NCBI RefSeq assembly: GCF_017968845.1
Contig: NZ_CP072876.1
Coordinates: forward strand, 1-64,000
Reading direction: 5' to 3'
Origin: Microbacterium sp. NIBRBAC000506063
GTDB taxonomy: Bacteria; Actinomycetota; Actinomycetes; Actinomycetales; Microbacteriaceae
DNA: 64,000 bases
The notes under the pieces are model-generated. The model worked only from the letters and a program-made list of their open reading frames with translations, searched no databases and was not told the DNA's origin. Numbering within the stretch: position 1 is the stretch's first letter; each line of letters starts with the position of its first letter. A program made the translations under genes and the position numbers. This document shows positions 33,199 through 46,602 of this stretch, in pieces.

Positions 33199-33939
33199 TC
33201 ACAGATGCGCGGCCCACCACACCAGGAACGCCGCGCCGAGCGCGATCACCCAGCTGACGAGGCTGCCGACGAGGAAGTACTCCGCCCTGGCACCCGACTC
33301 GCCGTCTTTCGATATCTCGGGGAAGCGGACGATGCCCTTCGCGGCGAGCATCGCCGCGAGCACGGTGTAGGCGGTCGCGAGGGTGAGCAGCAGCACGAGC
33401 ACCCGTTCGAGAGGGCCGATGAGGCGTCCGCCTTTGAAGCCGCTGCCGCCGGCACGGTCGTCCGCTCCGTCGTCGGGCCGGGGCCATCCGTCTTCGGGAT
33501 GCCATGTCCGCTCGCCCGCGAGCGCGGCGCGCACGACGAGGTTGCCGGACTCCAGGAGGAAGAGAAGCACGCCGAGCACCAGGACGGCGAGGTCGAGAGG
33601 GATCGGCCCGAAGGGCGACTGCAGGTGCCAGATGTCGGAGAGCGGACCGGCATCCGCCCGCTCCCCCACCCCGAGCACCGCGAGCACGCAGGCGAGCCCC
33701 AGCACGACGGCGGGCCAGAACGTGCGCCGCGCCGCGCCCGTGTCGGGCATCGCCCAGAGCCAGAGACCGCCGGTGGCCAGCGCCGCCAGCGTCTCCAGCG
33801 GAGCATCGCCGGTGATCCCCAGCGCGATGACCATGCCGAGCACCGCGAGATGGCCGATCCACCGCTTGGCGCCGGGCACGAACTGACGGACGAGGTCGAC
33901 GGCGCCCACGGCCGTCAGCAGCAGCCCCGCCAGGATCAT
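33199..33939 (-). CDS. hypothetical polytopic membrane protein of the satD operon
   Basis: A 246-residue protein with about six or seven hydrophobic helices ('[16 protein letters not shown]', '[16 protein letters not shown]', '[20 protein letters not shown]', '[20 protein letters not shown]'). The middle cytoplasmic segment is acidic ('[12 protein letters not shown]'). No enzyme motif is seen. ATG 33939 overlaps the stop of the HTH gene by four bases, so it is co-translated with satD and the regulator. Function unknown. Confidence 0.75.
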   Translation of the reverse strand: MILAGLLLTAVGAVDLVRQFVPGAKRWIGHLAVLGMVIALGITGDAPLETLAALATGGLWLWAMPDTGAARRTFWPAVVLGLACVLAVLGVGERADAGPLSDIWHLQSPFGPIPLDLAVLVLGVLLFLLESGNLVVRAALAGERTWHPEDGWPRPDDGADDRAGGSGFKGGRLIGPLERVLVLLLTLATAYTVLAAMLAAKGIVRFPEISKDGESGARAEYFLVGSLVSWVIALGAAFLVWWAAHL

Positions 33940-34169
33940 GCGCCGACCTCCCTCAGCTGCGCGACGCCGTCCATGAGGGCCGCGGCGGCGGAGCCGCGCA
34001 GCGCCTTGGACACGCTCGGCTGGGTGATGCCCTCCTGCTCGGCGAGCTCGCCCTGGGAGAGGCCGCTGAAGCGCCCGTAGATCAGGCGTCGTTCCCGCGC
34101 GCTCATCCGGGCGACGAGCTCATCGCGCATCAGGAGATAGGCGTTGGATGTCGCGACCGTCGTGCTCAT
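33936..34169 (-). CDS. small HTH DNA-binding protein of the satD operon
   Basis: 77 residues. After '[20 protein letters not shown]' the helix-turn-helix reads '[18 protein letters not shown]', a sigma-region-4-like or MarR-like recognition helix. ATG 34169 overlaps the satD stop (ATGA), and its own stop overlaps the membrane protein's ATG. It probably regulates this operon through the palindromes at 34595-34641; that is inference. Confidence 0.8.
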   Translation of the reverse strand: MSTTVATSNAYLLMRDELVARMSARERRLIYGRFSGLSQGELAEQEGITQPSVSKALRGSAAAALMDGVAQLREVGA

Positions 34170-34578
34170 GACCTCATCCTGCCCGGGGCTGCGACAATCC
34201 ACGTGCGCATATGCGGCACGGCGCGCTGCTGGCGCGCGTGCACGACATCGATCGCCTCTCGCGCCGACCACCAGCCCGGGCCGTCGGAGAGCTCGCCATG
34301 CGCGGAGGGCACGTGCCGGACATCGCCGATGCCGATCCCGAAACGCAGCTCGATGTCGTCCGGGAGGGCGAGCTGCAGGAGAAGGAGCGCGATCAGGGCG
34401 TCGTTCAGACGAGGGTAGACGCCCTGCAGCTCATCGCCGACCGTGGGGCGAGCGCCTGCTGCGCCAGCGGGTGGGCGGATTCGACCCGCTGAAGAGTCTC
34501 ATCGAGCACCTGTTGGGAGGCAGCCCGATCACCGAGTCGGCGCGACCCGACCATGTCGGCGATCACTGCGATGGCCAT
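34166..34578 (-). CDS. SatD-family protein; frameshifted in this sequence
   Basis: About 137 residues, with the SatD opening 'MAIAVIADMVGSRRLGDRAA' and 'TVGDELQGVYPRLNDALIAL', then 'LRFGIGIGDVRHVP' and 'DGPGWWSAREAIDV'. One missing base at about 34446 (C run, minus strand) hides it from simple ORF reading. SatD was named from the Streptococcus mutans secretion and acid tolerance locus; the 'GDELQG' and 'GIG' pattern recalls nucleotide cyclase-like folds. The biochemical role is unknown. It is the first gene of a three-gene coupled operon. Confidence 0.8.
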
Positions 34579-34594
34579 GACATAACCATATCAC

Positions 34595-36091
<1,497 letters not shown>

Positions 36092-36147
36092 CGCTCCAGC
36101 CTAGCGACCCGCGTGCGGACCGATGATCCGGATGCGGTGAGCCGCGC

Positions 36148-37262
36148 TCAGGGGACGAGCGCCCGGGCCGCGCGATCGGTGAGCCACTCCAGCGGGCCGC
36201 GACCGACCAGCAGCGCCCAGAGCGTGCAGAACGCGACGACGCCGAGGGTGAGCGGCCAGAACGGGTCGAGCGCGCGGAACCCCGAGAGGTCACCCGTGTC
36301 GCCGAGGAGGACGGATGCGGCCACCGCCCACACGAGCAGCTGCATCGTGTACGCGGTCAGCGGCATCGCCCCGGTGGCCCGCAGGGGAAGCGTGAGCCAG
36401 CCGACCGCGGGGAGTCCTGCGCCACCCGCCCGCGTGCACAGCAGGAGGCACGCGCCGAGCACGGCGATCGCGAAGCCGCCGGAGCCGATGACCTCCCCAC
36501 CCCGCTGGAGTGCGGCGCCGCCGTCCACACCGCCTGCAGGTAGGGGTCGGCGGGGTCGCCGAAGGCGGTCAGCCCGTAGCCGAGCACCGCGGCGGCAGCA
36601 CCGAAGGCCAGCATCCGCCACTGCACCCAGCGCGATCGGATGCCGGCGCGCGTCACCGCGAGCCCCGCCAGCAGGAACGCGATCCACACCGGGAAGGGAT
36701 AGTGCCACCCGAGGACGGCGTCGAGGTCGGGGCCGACCGGGGAGTGCCAGAGGGGCAGCCCGTCCAGCAGCGGCTGCACGAAGGGCATGAGCAGCCCCAG
36801 CGCCAGGGCGATGATCAGAAGCGCGCGACTGCCGAGACTCACGAACGGCAGCGTGAGGAGGAAGAGGATCGCGTAGGCGGGCAGGATCACGTAGACGGGC
36901 ACGCCGGTGAGCACGAGCAGCACGCCCAGAACCCAGAGGATCCCCGCGCGCACGACCAGCCGTCGGCGCACGACGGCCATTCGAGCGGATGCCGCCGGCA
37001 CCTCGCCGCCTGTCACGAGCCCGATCGAGACCCCCGCGAGGGTGGCGAACAGGATCGAGGAGCGTCCGTCGACGACGTGCAGCCAGGTCGCGGCATCCGA
37101 CCACAGCCAGACGTCGGCGATGACCAGGAGGTGCGCCGCGAACATGCCGATCACGGCGAGACCCCGCGCCAGGTCGACGCCGGCGATGCGTTCCGGCCCG
37201 TTGAGTCGTTGCCAGCGGGCGCTCAGATACGAGGAGACCCCGTCGACCCGAGACCCCGGCAT
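36148..37262 (-). CDS. DUF418/heparan-alpha-glucosaminide acetyltransferase-like membrane protein; frameshifted
   Basis: About 371 residues with around ten hydrophobic helices. The N-terminal 'RIAGVDLARGLAVIGMFAAH' (R-x-x-G-x-D-x-x-R-G) is the hallmark of this acyltransferase-like group, and 'LRATGAMPLTAYTMQLLVW' a later conserved block. One base is missing at about 36497. It sits between argF and argH, where many actinobacteria have argR and argG, and is not an arginine enzyme. The transferred group is unknown. Confidence 0.78.
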
Positions 37263-37266
37263 CCGA

Positions 37267-39391
<2,125 letters not shown>

Positions 39392-39395
<4 letters not shown>

Positions 39396-40308
39396 TGCGC
39401 CACCGTCCCGTTTCCGGCCACCACTTGTGTTCCGATCCCCTTGCTGGTGAAGAGCTCGACGAGCACCGAGTGCGGCACCCGTCCGTCGATGATCGCCGCC
39501 GCATCCACGCCGCCCTCGACCGCATCCAAGCACGCCTGCATCTTCGGGATCATGCCCGACTCCAGTTTCGGCAGCATCGCCGTGAGCTCGGAGGAGGTCA
39601 GATGCGAGACGAGCGAGTCGCGGTTCGGCCAGTCGGCGTAGAGGCCGGCGACATCGGTCAGGATCACGAACTTCGCCGCACCCAGGGCGATGGCGAGAGC
39701 GGATGCCGCGGCATCCGCGTTCACGTTCAACGACTGCCCCGGGTGATCGAGGTCGGGGGCGATGCTGGAGACGACCGGCACGCGGCCCGCCTTGAGATGG
39801 TCGAGCACCGGGGTCGGATCGACCTGGACGACATCGCCCACCCGTCCGAGGTCGACCTGCTCGCCGTCGATGACCGCCGAGCGGCGACGGCCCCGAAGAG
39901 TCCGGCGTCCTCACCGCTGAGCCCGGTGGCCATCGGCCCGTGCGAGTTGATCTTCGCGACCAGCTGCGGGTTGATGTGGCCGGTCAGGACCATCCGCACG
40001 ACGCTGATCGCCTCGGTGCTGGTGACCCGGTAGCCGCCCTTGAACTCGCTCGGGATCGCCAGGCGGTCGAGCATGTTCGAGATCTGCGGGCCGCCGCCGT
40101 GCACGACGACCGGGAGCACGCCTACGTAGCGGAGGTACGCGATGTCCTGCGCGAAGGCGTCCTGCAGCTCCTCCGAGATCATGGCGTTGCCGCCGTACTT
40201 GACGACCACGATCCGCTTGCGGTACTTCTTCAGCCACGGCAGCGACTCGATCATGGTCGCCGCCTTCACGGCGGCGACCTCCGGCGAGGTGTCTTGGATG
40301 TCGGTCAT
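39392..40308 (-). CDS. argB: acetylglutamate kinase; frameshifted in this sequence
   Basis: Amino acid kinase fold: '[20 protein letters not shown]' and '[18 protein letters not shown]' at the N-terminus, '[16 protein letters not shown]' typical of arginine-sensitive enzymes, and '[19 protein letters not shown]' in the second half. The frame is lost at about 39882; one base restores 305 residues. ATG 40308 overlaps the argJ stop. Confidence 0.94.
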
Positions 40309-41460
40309 GAGGAGTAGGCGCTGTTCTCGTGGACGTAGTCGTGGGTGAGGTCGTTGGTGAGGATGCGAGCGGCGGCGTGACCGACCTTGAGGTCGATGAG
40401 CACGTCCGTCGCGCGCGGAGTCAAGTCGACGTCCTCACGGGGGCGGTCGGGACCACCGGCCGTGCACACGCGCACGCCGTTCATCCAGACGTCCACGTCG
40501 TAGGGGTCGAAGGCGGCCTGCGTCGTGCCGATCGCGGCGAGCACCCGCCCCCAGTTCGGGTCGTTGCCGAAGATCGCGGCCTTGAAGAGGTTGTTGCGGG
40601 CGACCGAGCGACCGACCTCGACCGCATCGTCCTCGCTGGCGGCGTTCTCGACGCGGATCGTGACGTCGTGACTCGCCCCTCGGCATCCGACTGGAGCTGC
40701 TCGGCGAGGTCGTTGCAGACCGCGGCGAGCGCCGCGCGGAACGCCTCCGCATCGGGACGGATGCCGCTGGCACCGCTGGCCAGCAGCGTCACCTGGTCGT
40801 TGGTCGACATGCAGCCGTCGGAGTCGAGCCGGTCGAAGCTGACCCGGGTGGCGGCCCGCAGGTGGGCGTCGGCCTCCTCGGCGGTGAGGTCGGCGTCGGT
40901 CGTGATGACCACGAGCATCGTGGCCAGGCCCGGGGCGAGCATTCCCGCACCCTTGGCCATGCCGCCGATCGTCCAGCCGCCCTGGCTGTGGACGGCCCTC
41001 TTCGGGCGCGAGTCGGTCGTCATGATGGCCTCGGAGGCCGCCTCTCCCCGTCTGTGCTGAGGGTCGTGATGGCGCCCACCGTGCCGTCGAGGACCCGCTG
41101 GCGGAAGACCTCGTCGCCTGTGCCGATGAGCCCGGTCGAGCACACGAGCACGTCGCCGGCGCTCACGCCGAGGAGTTCGGCGGCCTTCTCGGCCGTCTGA
41201 TGCGTGGTCTGGAAGCCGAAGGAGCCGGTGAAGCAGTTCGCCCCGCCGGAGTTGAGCACGATCGCCTCGACGACGCCGTCGGCGACCGCCTGCTGCGACC
41301 AGATGATCGGGTTCGCCTTGGCGCGGTTGCTCGTGAAGACGGCCGCGCCGACCTTCCGCGGCCCGCGGTTGACGACGACCGCGACATCCGGCTTTCCGGT
41401 GCTCTTGAGCCCGACGGCCACGCCGGCCGCCTCGAAGCCCTGGGCTGCGGTGACGCTCAC
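40305..41460 (-). CDS. argJ: bifunctional glutamate N-acetyltransferase / ornithine acetyltransferase; two frameshifts
   Basis: ArgJ recycles the acetyl group. The autocatalytic cleavage site should lie in the KGxGM-T motif; '[20 protein letters not shown]' contains it but one finds L-A-P-G-L-A-T rather than a cleaner M-x-P-x-x-A-T, within family variation. '[20 protein letters not shown]' and C-terminal '[17 protein letters not shown]' are diagnostic. Missing bases at about 41046 and 40678; 385 residues when repaired. GTG 41460 overlaps the argC stop. Confidence 0.93.
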
Positions 41461-42528
41461 GGTGCCACTCCGTTCACGGTCAGTGCGGTGCCCTCGGCGA
41501 GCCCCAGCGCGATGTTCATGGACTGGATCGCGGCACCCGCGGTGCCCTTGACCAGGTTGTCGACGGCGGCGACGACCGTCACCCGGTTCGCCGCACGGTC
41601 GACCGCCAGGCCGAGCAGCGCCGTGTTCGCACCGAGGACGTCGGCCGTCCGCGGGAAGCGCCCCTCGGGGAGCAGCTGCACGAAGGTCTCGCCGGCGTAG
41701 GCGGACTCCCACGCCTCGCGGATCTGCGCGTCGGTCGCGCCGTTCGCGATCGGCGCCGTGCTGGTGGCGAGGATCCCCGGGCCATCGGCACGAGGACCGG
41801 GGTGAAGGAGATGCGGATGTCTGCGGACCCTGAGCCCGTCGCAGGGCCGGCGGCTTGCTGCGCCTGCCGGAGTGCCTGCCGGATCTCGGGGATGTGCCGG
41901 TGGGTGCCGCCGACCGCGTAGGGGTTGGCGGTGCCGAGGATCTCGGATGCCAGCAGGTTGGGCTTCAGGCTCTTGCCCGCACCGGAGGGGCCGACGGCGA
42001 GCACGCTCACGATGTCGCCCGGATCGATGACCCCGGCGGCCACGCCCGGGGCGAGGCTCAGCGAGACGGTGGAGGCGTTGCATCCGGGGCGGCGATGCGC
42101 CGGGCACCGACGAGACGGTCGCGCTGCTTGCCCGCGCCGGTGAGCAGCTCGGGGACGCCGTAGGTCCACGGCTCGTGGAAGCCGCCGCCGTAGAACGCGG
42201 CCCAGTCCTCCTCGGACTCGAGGCGGTGGTCGGCGCCGGCGTCGATGATGAGGGCGGCGTCGCCGAGCGCATCCGTGTACTGCCCGGACTGCCCGTGCGG
42301 CAGCGCGAGGAAGACGACATCGTGCCCGGAGAGGATCTCGGGAGTCGTCTCCTGCAGGGTGAGATGCGCGAGCGAGCGCAGGTGAGGCTGATGGTCGATG
42401 AGAGGCTGCCCCGCGTTGGAGTGCGCGGTGACGGTGCGGACCTCCACATCGGGATGGCTCGCGAGGAGGCGGAGGATCTCGCCGCCCGCATAGCCGGATG
42501 CGCCGGAGACGGCGACGGTATACGTCAT
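41457..42528 (-). CDS. argC: N-acetyl-gamma-glutamyl-phosphate reductase; two frameshifts
   Basis: First gene of the arginine operon. The NAD-binding start is '[20 protein letters not shown]', the active-site Cys is in '[16 protein letters not shown]' (split by the shift at about 42085), and '[13 protein letters not shown]' follows. A second shift is at about 41780. A family A repeat is translated between 'RQALRQ' and '[11 protein letters not shown]', adding about a dozen residues. Repaired length is 357. Confidence 0.92.
41825..41848. repeat. dispersed family A repeat inside argC
   Basis: GGACCCTGAGCCCGTCGCAG followed by GGCC lies in frame within argC. Confidence 0.65.
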
Positions 42529-42534
42529 GGTTCT

Positions 42535-42540
42535 ACCTTA
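42535..42540 (-). promoter_or_regulatory. -10 box (TAAGGT) for a leaderless argC transcript
   Basis: TAAGGT ends six bases before the argC ATG, so transcription would begin at or next to the start codon. No ribosome-binding site is seen. The rest of 42541-42779 shows no gene. Confidence 0.5.
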
Positions 42541-42779
42541 ACGGTCAGAGGGTCGGGGCAGATCGCGGCGACACCGGGGTCCACGCCGGGCGTGGAGCGC
42601 GGGGTCGCCTAGAGTCGGCGGCCGCCCGGACGGCGTCGACGCACCGGAGCGACGCTCGGGAGGAGCGTCGGCGAAGCGGGTGCGTTCGAGGCCATGCCGC
42701 GACGATAGCGCCCTCGCCCCGGCATCCGCAAATCGCCCGGCCTCCCCCTCTTCCCCGCCGAGAACGCGCAGGACGTCGC

Positions 42780-44321
42780 TCAGGCGTCGACGGAGGAACG
42801 GTCTGTGCGCTCTCTCGGCGGGGTGGGCGGGAGAAGCAGTTCCTCGGCCAGCGGCGCGGCGAAGAACGCGAACTCGTGCCGCGACGACGACTCGAAGGCA
42901 CGCCGCATCCGTTCCCGGGTGTCGGGATCGGCGACAGCCGCCGCCTGGCCGACGTAGGCGATCGCCTGGACGGTCGCCTCCTCGAAGGCCGGATCGGCGT
43001 AGGTGGAGAGCCAGGAGGCGTAAGGATGCTGCGGGTCCAGCGCGTAGGCGCCGAAGTCTCCTCGGTGCAGGCGCGTGCCGAGGTCGGAGTAGAGCCAGAA
43101 GCAGGGCAGGAGCGCCGCGATCAGCTCCGCGTAGTCCGCGCCGAAGGCAACGGAGCGCAGGTGGTCGAGGTAGGCGGTGGTCGTCGCGGACGGCTCCGCG
43201 GCGAAGGTCTCCCCGTCACTCCCCGCTCAGGCGTGAGCCACGACGCGTGCAGCTCGAGCTCGCCCGCGATCGCACCGTGCGCCGACTGCGCCCAGAACGC
43301 CTGCTCCGCCGAGGTCGGCGCCAGGCGCGCCGCGGCGGCGAGCACGCGGGCGTAGTCACGCAGGTACAGCGCGTCCTGGGCGAGGTAGAAGCGGAACGGC
43401 TCTTCGGCGAGGGTTCCGTCCGCGAGCCCGCGGATGAACGGAAGGGCGTCGATGTCCGTGCGGATGCCGGCGATGCCCTCCCACCAGTCCGCCGCGACCT
43501 CCTCTGCCACCGGCGACGCCTCCAGCCCGCCGCGGCGGCGCAGTCCGCGAAGTGGTCGATCGGCCCGTGCCCGCGTCCGACCGCCAGATCGGCTCCCGCT
43601 CGGAGCGACTCGCGCAGCCAGGCGCGTGCCGAGGCAACGGCCTCCGTCCGGTCGTCGCCGGCGGCGAGGCGCGTCGCGAGCGCCGAGGAGAGCGAGCAGC
43701 CCGTCCCGTGCGTGGCCGTCGTGTCGATACGGCTGCCCGCGAACTCCCGGATCGTCGCGGAGGTCGCGTCGACGAGGGCATCCGGCGCCTCCGCGCCATG
43801 GAGGTGACCGCCTTGACGAGCACCGCGGTGCCGATCGCCGCCGAGAGCCGTTCGGCCGAGGCGATCGCCGCCGGCCACCCCTCCGCGACCGGCTCCCCGG
43901 CCAGCACGGCCAGCTCGATGAGGTTCGGCGTCACGACATCGGCCCGGATGAGGAGCTCGTGAAGAGCGGACTCCGCCTCCGCGTCGAGCAGGCGATCACC
44001 GCTCGTGGACACCATGACCGGGTCGACCACGACGACCGGCGGACGGACCTCGTCGAGCCAAGCGGTCACCTCGCGGATCACCTCCGCGTTCGCGAGCATG
44101 CCGATCTTCACCGCGTCGATCTCGATGTCGTCGGACAGCGCGCGCAGCTGCGCGCGCAGGAAGTCGACCGGCGGCACGTGCACGGCGCACACGCCCCGGG
44201 TGTTCTGCGCGGTCAGGGCCGTGATCGCGGCCATGCCGTAGCCGCCGTTCGCGGCGATCGCCTTCAGATCCGCCTGGATGCCGGCACCGCCGGAGGGGTC
44301 GCTTCCGGCGATGCTGAGCAC
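42780..44321 (-). CDS. thiD: ThiD-TenA: hydroxymethylpyrimidine (phosphate) kinase fused to aminopyrimidine aminohydrolase; three frameshifts
   Basis: The N-terminal half is ThiD: '[20 protein letters not shown]', 'VVVDPVMVSTSGDRLL', 'THGTGCSLSSALATRLAAGD'. The C-terminal half is TenA: 'GIRTDIDALPFIRGLADGTL', 'FYLAQDALYLRDYARVLAAA'. There is no stop between them; one added G at about 43527 joins them in frame ('AAGLEASPVAEE'). Further missing bases lie at about 43795 and 43212. Repaired length is 514. GTG 44321 is a minimal start and the true one may be slightly upstream. Alternatively TenA could be separate from GTG 43510. Confidence 0.85.
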
Positions 44322-44979
44322 CCGGGAACGCGCGGGGCACCGTTCCAGCGGCGCCGGAACCCTCGCGCCGCCGAGCGGGGATCCTCGGCCGCGCACAGCG
44401 CCGAGACGACCGCGATGCCGGCCGCCCCGCATCCCGCAGCGACTCCACGTCGTCGAGACCGACGCCGCCGATCGCGACGCACGGGAGAGGGCTGTCTGCG
44501 GCGAAGGCGCGGAATCCTTCGATCCCCAGGGCCGGAGGATGATCCGGTTTGGTGCTGGTCGGCCGGATGACTCCGACGCCGAGGTAGTCGAGGGTCCCGG
44601 CGGGCAGGGCGCGAACGGCCGCCAGATGCGCCGGGGTGTTCGCGGTCAGGCCGATGATCGCGTCGGGCCCGAGCAGCTCCCGTGCGCGCTCGACGGAGGA
44701 GTCGGACTGTCCGAGGTGCACGCCGTCGACGCGGGCGCCTCGTTCCCGGGCCGCCAGGGCGGCGTCGAGACGATCGTTGACCACGAGGAGGGCGCGTCCG
44801 TCGATCGCCGCGGAGAGCTCGACGAGCTGGTCGGCGATCTCGGCATCCGAGGCGGTCTTGTCCCGGAGCTGGACGATGCGGACACCGCCGGCCACCGCCT
44901 CGCGGACCGTCTCGACGACGCCGCGCGGCCCGCAGAGGACCGGATCGGTGACGAGGTAGAGCGAGAGGTCCGCGCTCAC
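44264..44979 (-). CDS. thiE: thiamine-phosphate synthase; frameshifted, 3' end uncertain
   Basis: Joins HMP-PP and HET-P. 'LVTDPVLCG', '[20 protein letters not shown]', '[20 protein letters not shown]', 'VHLGQSD' and '[16 protein letters not shown]' are family motifs. One base is missing at about 44428. The repaired frame then runs 60 bases into thiD before a stop, so a further error near 44340 is likely. GTG 44979 overlaps the thiM stop. Confidence 0.92.
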
Positions 44980-45836
44980 GCCGACGCTCCGCCGGCAGCG
45001 AGGACCGCGGGCTCCGCGGCGATGTCGGCGGGTTCGATGGCGGCCAGCGCATCGAGCAGGGCGACCGCGAAGCTGCCCGGTCCCGAGGCCTCCCCGGCGG
45101 CGCGCTCAGCGGCCCGCGCATAGACGAGGCTCGCTCCCGCGACGGCGAGCAGCGGCGAGATCTCGAGGCTGCGCGCGGCGCCGAGGAAGGCGGCCATGAT
45201 CGCGCCGAGCGCGCATCCTCCGCCGGTGACGCGGGTCAGGAGCACGTCTCCTCCCGCGATGCGGATCACGCGGTCGCCGTCGGTGACGAGATCGACCTCA
45301 CCGGAGACGGCCACCACGCTGCCGTGCCGGCGGGCCAGCACCTGCGCGGCATCCGCCGCCGCCTCGGTCGTGTCGGTGGCGTCGACGCCACGCCCTCCCG
45401 CACTCATCCCCGCCAGCGCCAGGATCTCCGAGGCGTTGCCGCGGATCGCCGTCGGGCGCTGCTCGACCAGTTCCTGCGCCAGGGCGGTCCGCACCGGCAG
45501 CACCCCGATCGCGACGGGGTCCAGCACCCACGGGGTGCCGGCGGCACGAGCGCCGGCGACGGCCTCGAGGCTCGCCGCGCGCTGCTCGGGCGTCGGCGTT
45601 CCCAGGTTGATGAGCACACCCGAGGCGATGCCGGCGAAGAGCTCGGACTCGCCGACGATGTCGACCATCGCGGGCGCCGCGCCCACGGCCAGCAGCGCGT
45701 TGGCGGTGAAGCCGGTCACGACGGCGTTGGTGATGCAGTGCGTGAGAGAAGGCGCCGCACGCAGGCCCGCCAGCAGTCGGGCGGCCTCCTCGGCGACGGT
45801 GGAATCGGTGGACGGCGGACGCAGAAGATCGCTCAT
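44976..45836 (-). CDS. thiM: hydroxyethylthiazole kinase
   Basis: 286 residues, intact. '[20 protein letters not shown]', '[19 protein letters not shown]', 'VLDPVAIGV', '[13 protein letters not shown]' and the anion hole '[17 protein letters not shown]' are all characteristic. It salvages the thiazole moiety and is the first gene behind the TPP riboswitch, making this a salvage operon (thiM-thiE-thiD/tenA) without thiC or thiG. Confidence 0.96.
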   Translation of the reverse strand: MSDLLRPPSTDSTVAEEAARLLAGLRAAPSLTHCITNAVVTGFTANALLAVGAAPAMVDIVGESELFAGIASGVLINLGTPTPEQRAASLEAVAGARAAGTPWVLDPVAIGVLPVRTALAQELVEQRPTAIRGNASEILALAGMSAGGRGVDATDTTEAAADAAQVLARRHGSVVAVSGEVDLVTDGDRVIRIAGGDVLLTRVTGGGCALGAIMAAFLGAARSLEISPLLAVAGASLVYARAAERAAGEASGPGSFAVALLDALAAIEPADIAAEPAVLAAGGASA

Positions 45837-45841
45837 GCGAC

Positions 45842-45915
45842 ATCCCTTCGCTAGTACGAACTAGATCAGGTTCGACGGGTGTTCTCTCAGCCGCAGGTCG
45901 CGGCACCCCGTGTCA
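45842..45915 (-). promoter_or_regulatory. TPP riboswitch (THI box)
   Basis: The minus strand reads GGGGTGCC...GGCTGAGAGAACACCC...GAACCTGATCTAGTTCGTACTAGCGAAGGGATG, with the conserved CTGAGA and ACCTGATC core and the 3' GCGAAGGGA. It ends six bases before the thiM ATG, so TPP binding would hide the ribosome site. Confidence 0.95.
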
Positions 45916-45936
45916 CTGCCAGAAGTCTATCGCCGC

Positions 45937-46250
45937 TCAGGCTCTCGGCACGTCGAGGTCGAAGGCGAGCACCACTGCGGTCGCCAGCTGCTCCTCCTGC
46001 TCCTCTGTCAGGAACCCGACGGTGCGCCCCAGCACCGATACGGGAACGGTCAGGATGTTGTCGACGGAGATCGCGCAGGCGTGGTCGAGACCGTTCTCCC
46101 GTCCGAGTGGAACCTCGCTGCTGAGCCCTTGATCGTCGACGTGATCGGCGCGACCGTCACCTTGGTCATCGCCACGCGGGCAGCGTCACGGGTGAGGATG
46201 ACCACCGGCCGCGTCTTGTCGAGCCTCGCAAGGCAGATCTCACGCATCAT
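45937..46250 (-). CDS. MazF/PemK-type toxin (endoribonuclease); frameshifted
   Basis: About 104 residues: 'MREICLARLDKTRPVVILTR' and 'AMTKVTVAPITSTIKG' are the MazF N-terminal strands; after one missing base at about 46121 it continues 'SEVPLGRENGLDHACAISVD' and 'NILTVPVSVLGRTVGFL'. ATG 46250 or 46247 overlaps the antitoxin stop. Sequence-specific mRNA cleavage is inferred from family. Confidence 0.88.
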
Positions 46251-46482
46251 CCGCTTCGATCTCGATGCGCCCCATCGTCCAGTCGACGAGGGCGTCGAGG
46301 TCGTCGTTCGCTCCCTGAGCGCGAAGGATCGCGGCGTCGCGCTCGGCGACCCGGCGACGCAGCTCACGTTCGATGGCGGAACTGACCAGCGCTGTCCGGC
46401 TCGTCACAGCTCCGGCCGCGACGAGGTCATCCATCTGTGCGACGAGCTGCTCCGGCAGGCGGACCGCGATCTGAGTGCTCAT
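46240..46482 (-). CDS. ribbon-helix-helix antitoxin
   Basis: 80 residues. The N-terminal 'TQIAVRLPEQLVAQMDDLVA' is a ribbon-helix-helix DNA-binding strand and helix; the charged C-terminus ('VDWTMGRIEIEADDA') would wrap the toxin. It precedes and overlaps the MazF gene and has an inverted repeat upstream for autoregulation. Confidence 0.88.
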   Translation of the reverse strand: MSTQIAVRLPEQLVAQMDDLVAAGAVTSRTALVSSAIERELRRRVAERDAAILRAQGANDDLDALVDWTMGRIEIEADDA

Positions 46483-46492
46483 AGAACGATGC

Positions 46493-46529
46493 TACCAGAA
46501 TGCATCCCGTTTTGGTATGCGCTCTGGTA
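46493..46529. promoter_or_regulatory. operator-like inverted repeat of the toxin-antitoxin operon
   Basis: TACCAGA (46493-46499) and TCTGGTA (46523-46529) are inverted, with an additional TTTGGTA between. The array lies 11-47 bases before the antitoxin ATG. Confidence 0.6.
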
Positions 46530-46602
46530 ACCTACCGTCCGCGGAGAATCCGTACGCTTCTGAGCACGCTTCCATGGCTAGGTCCGCCGAGCATCGAGCG
46601 AC

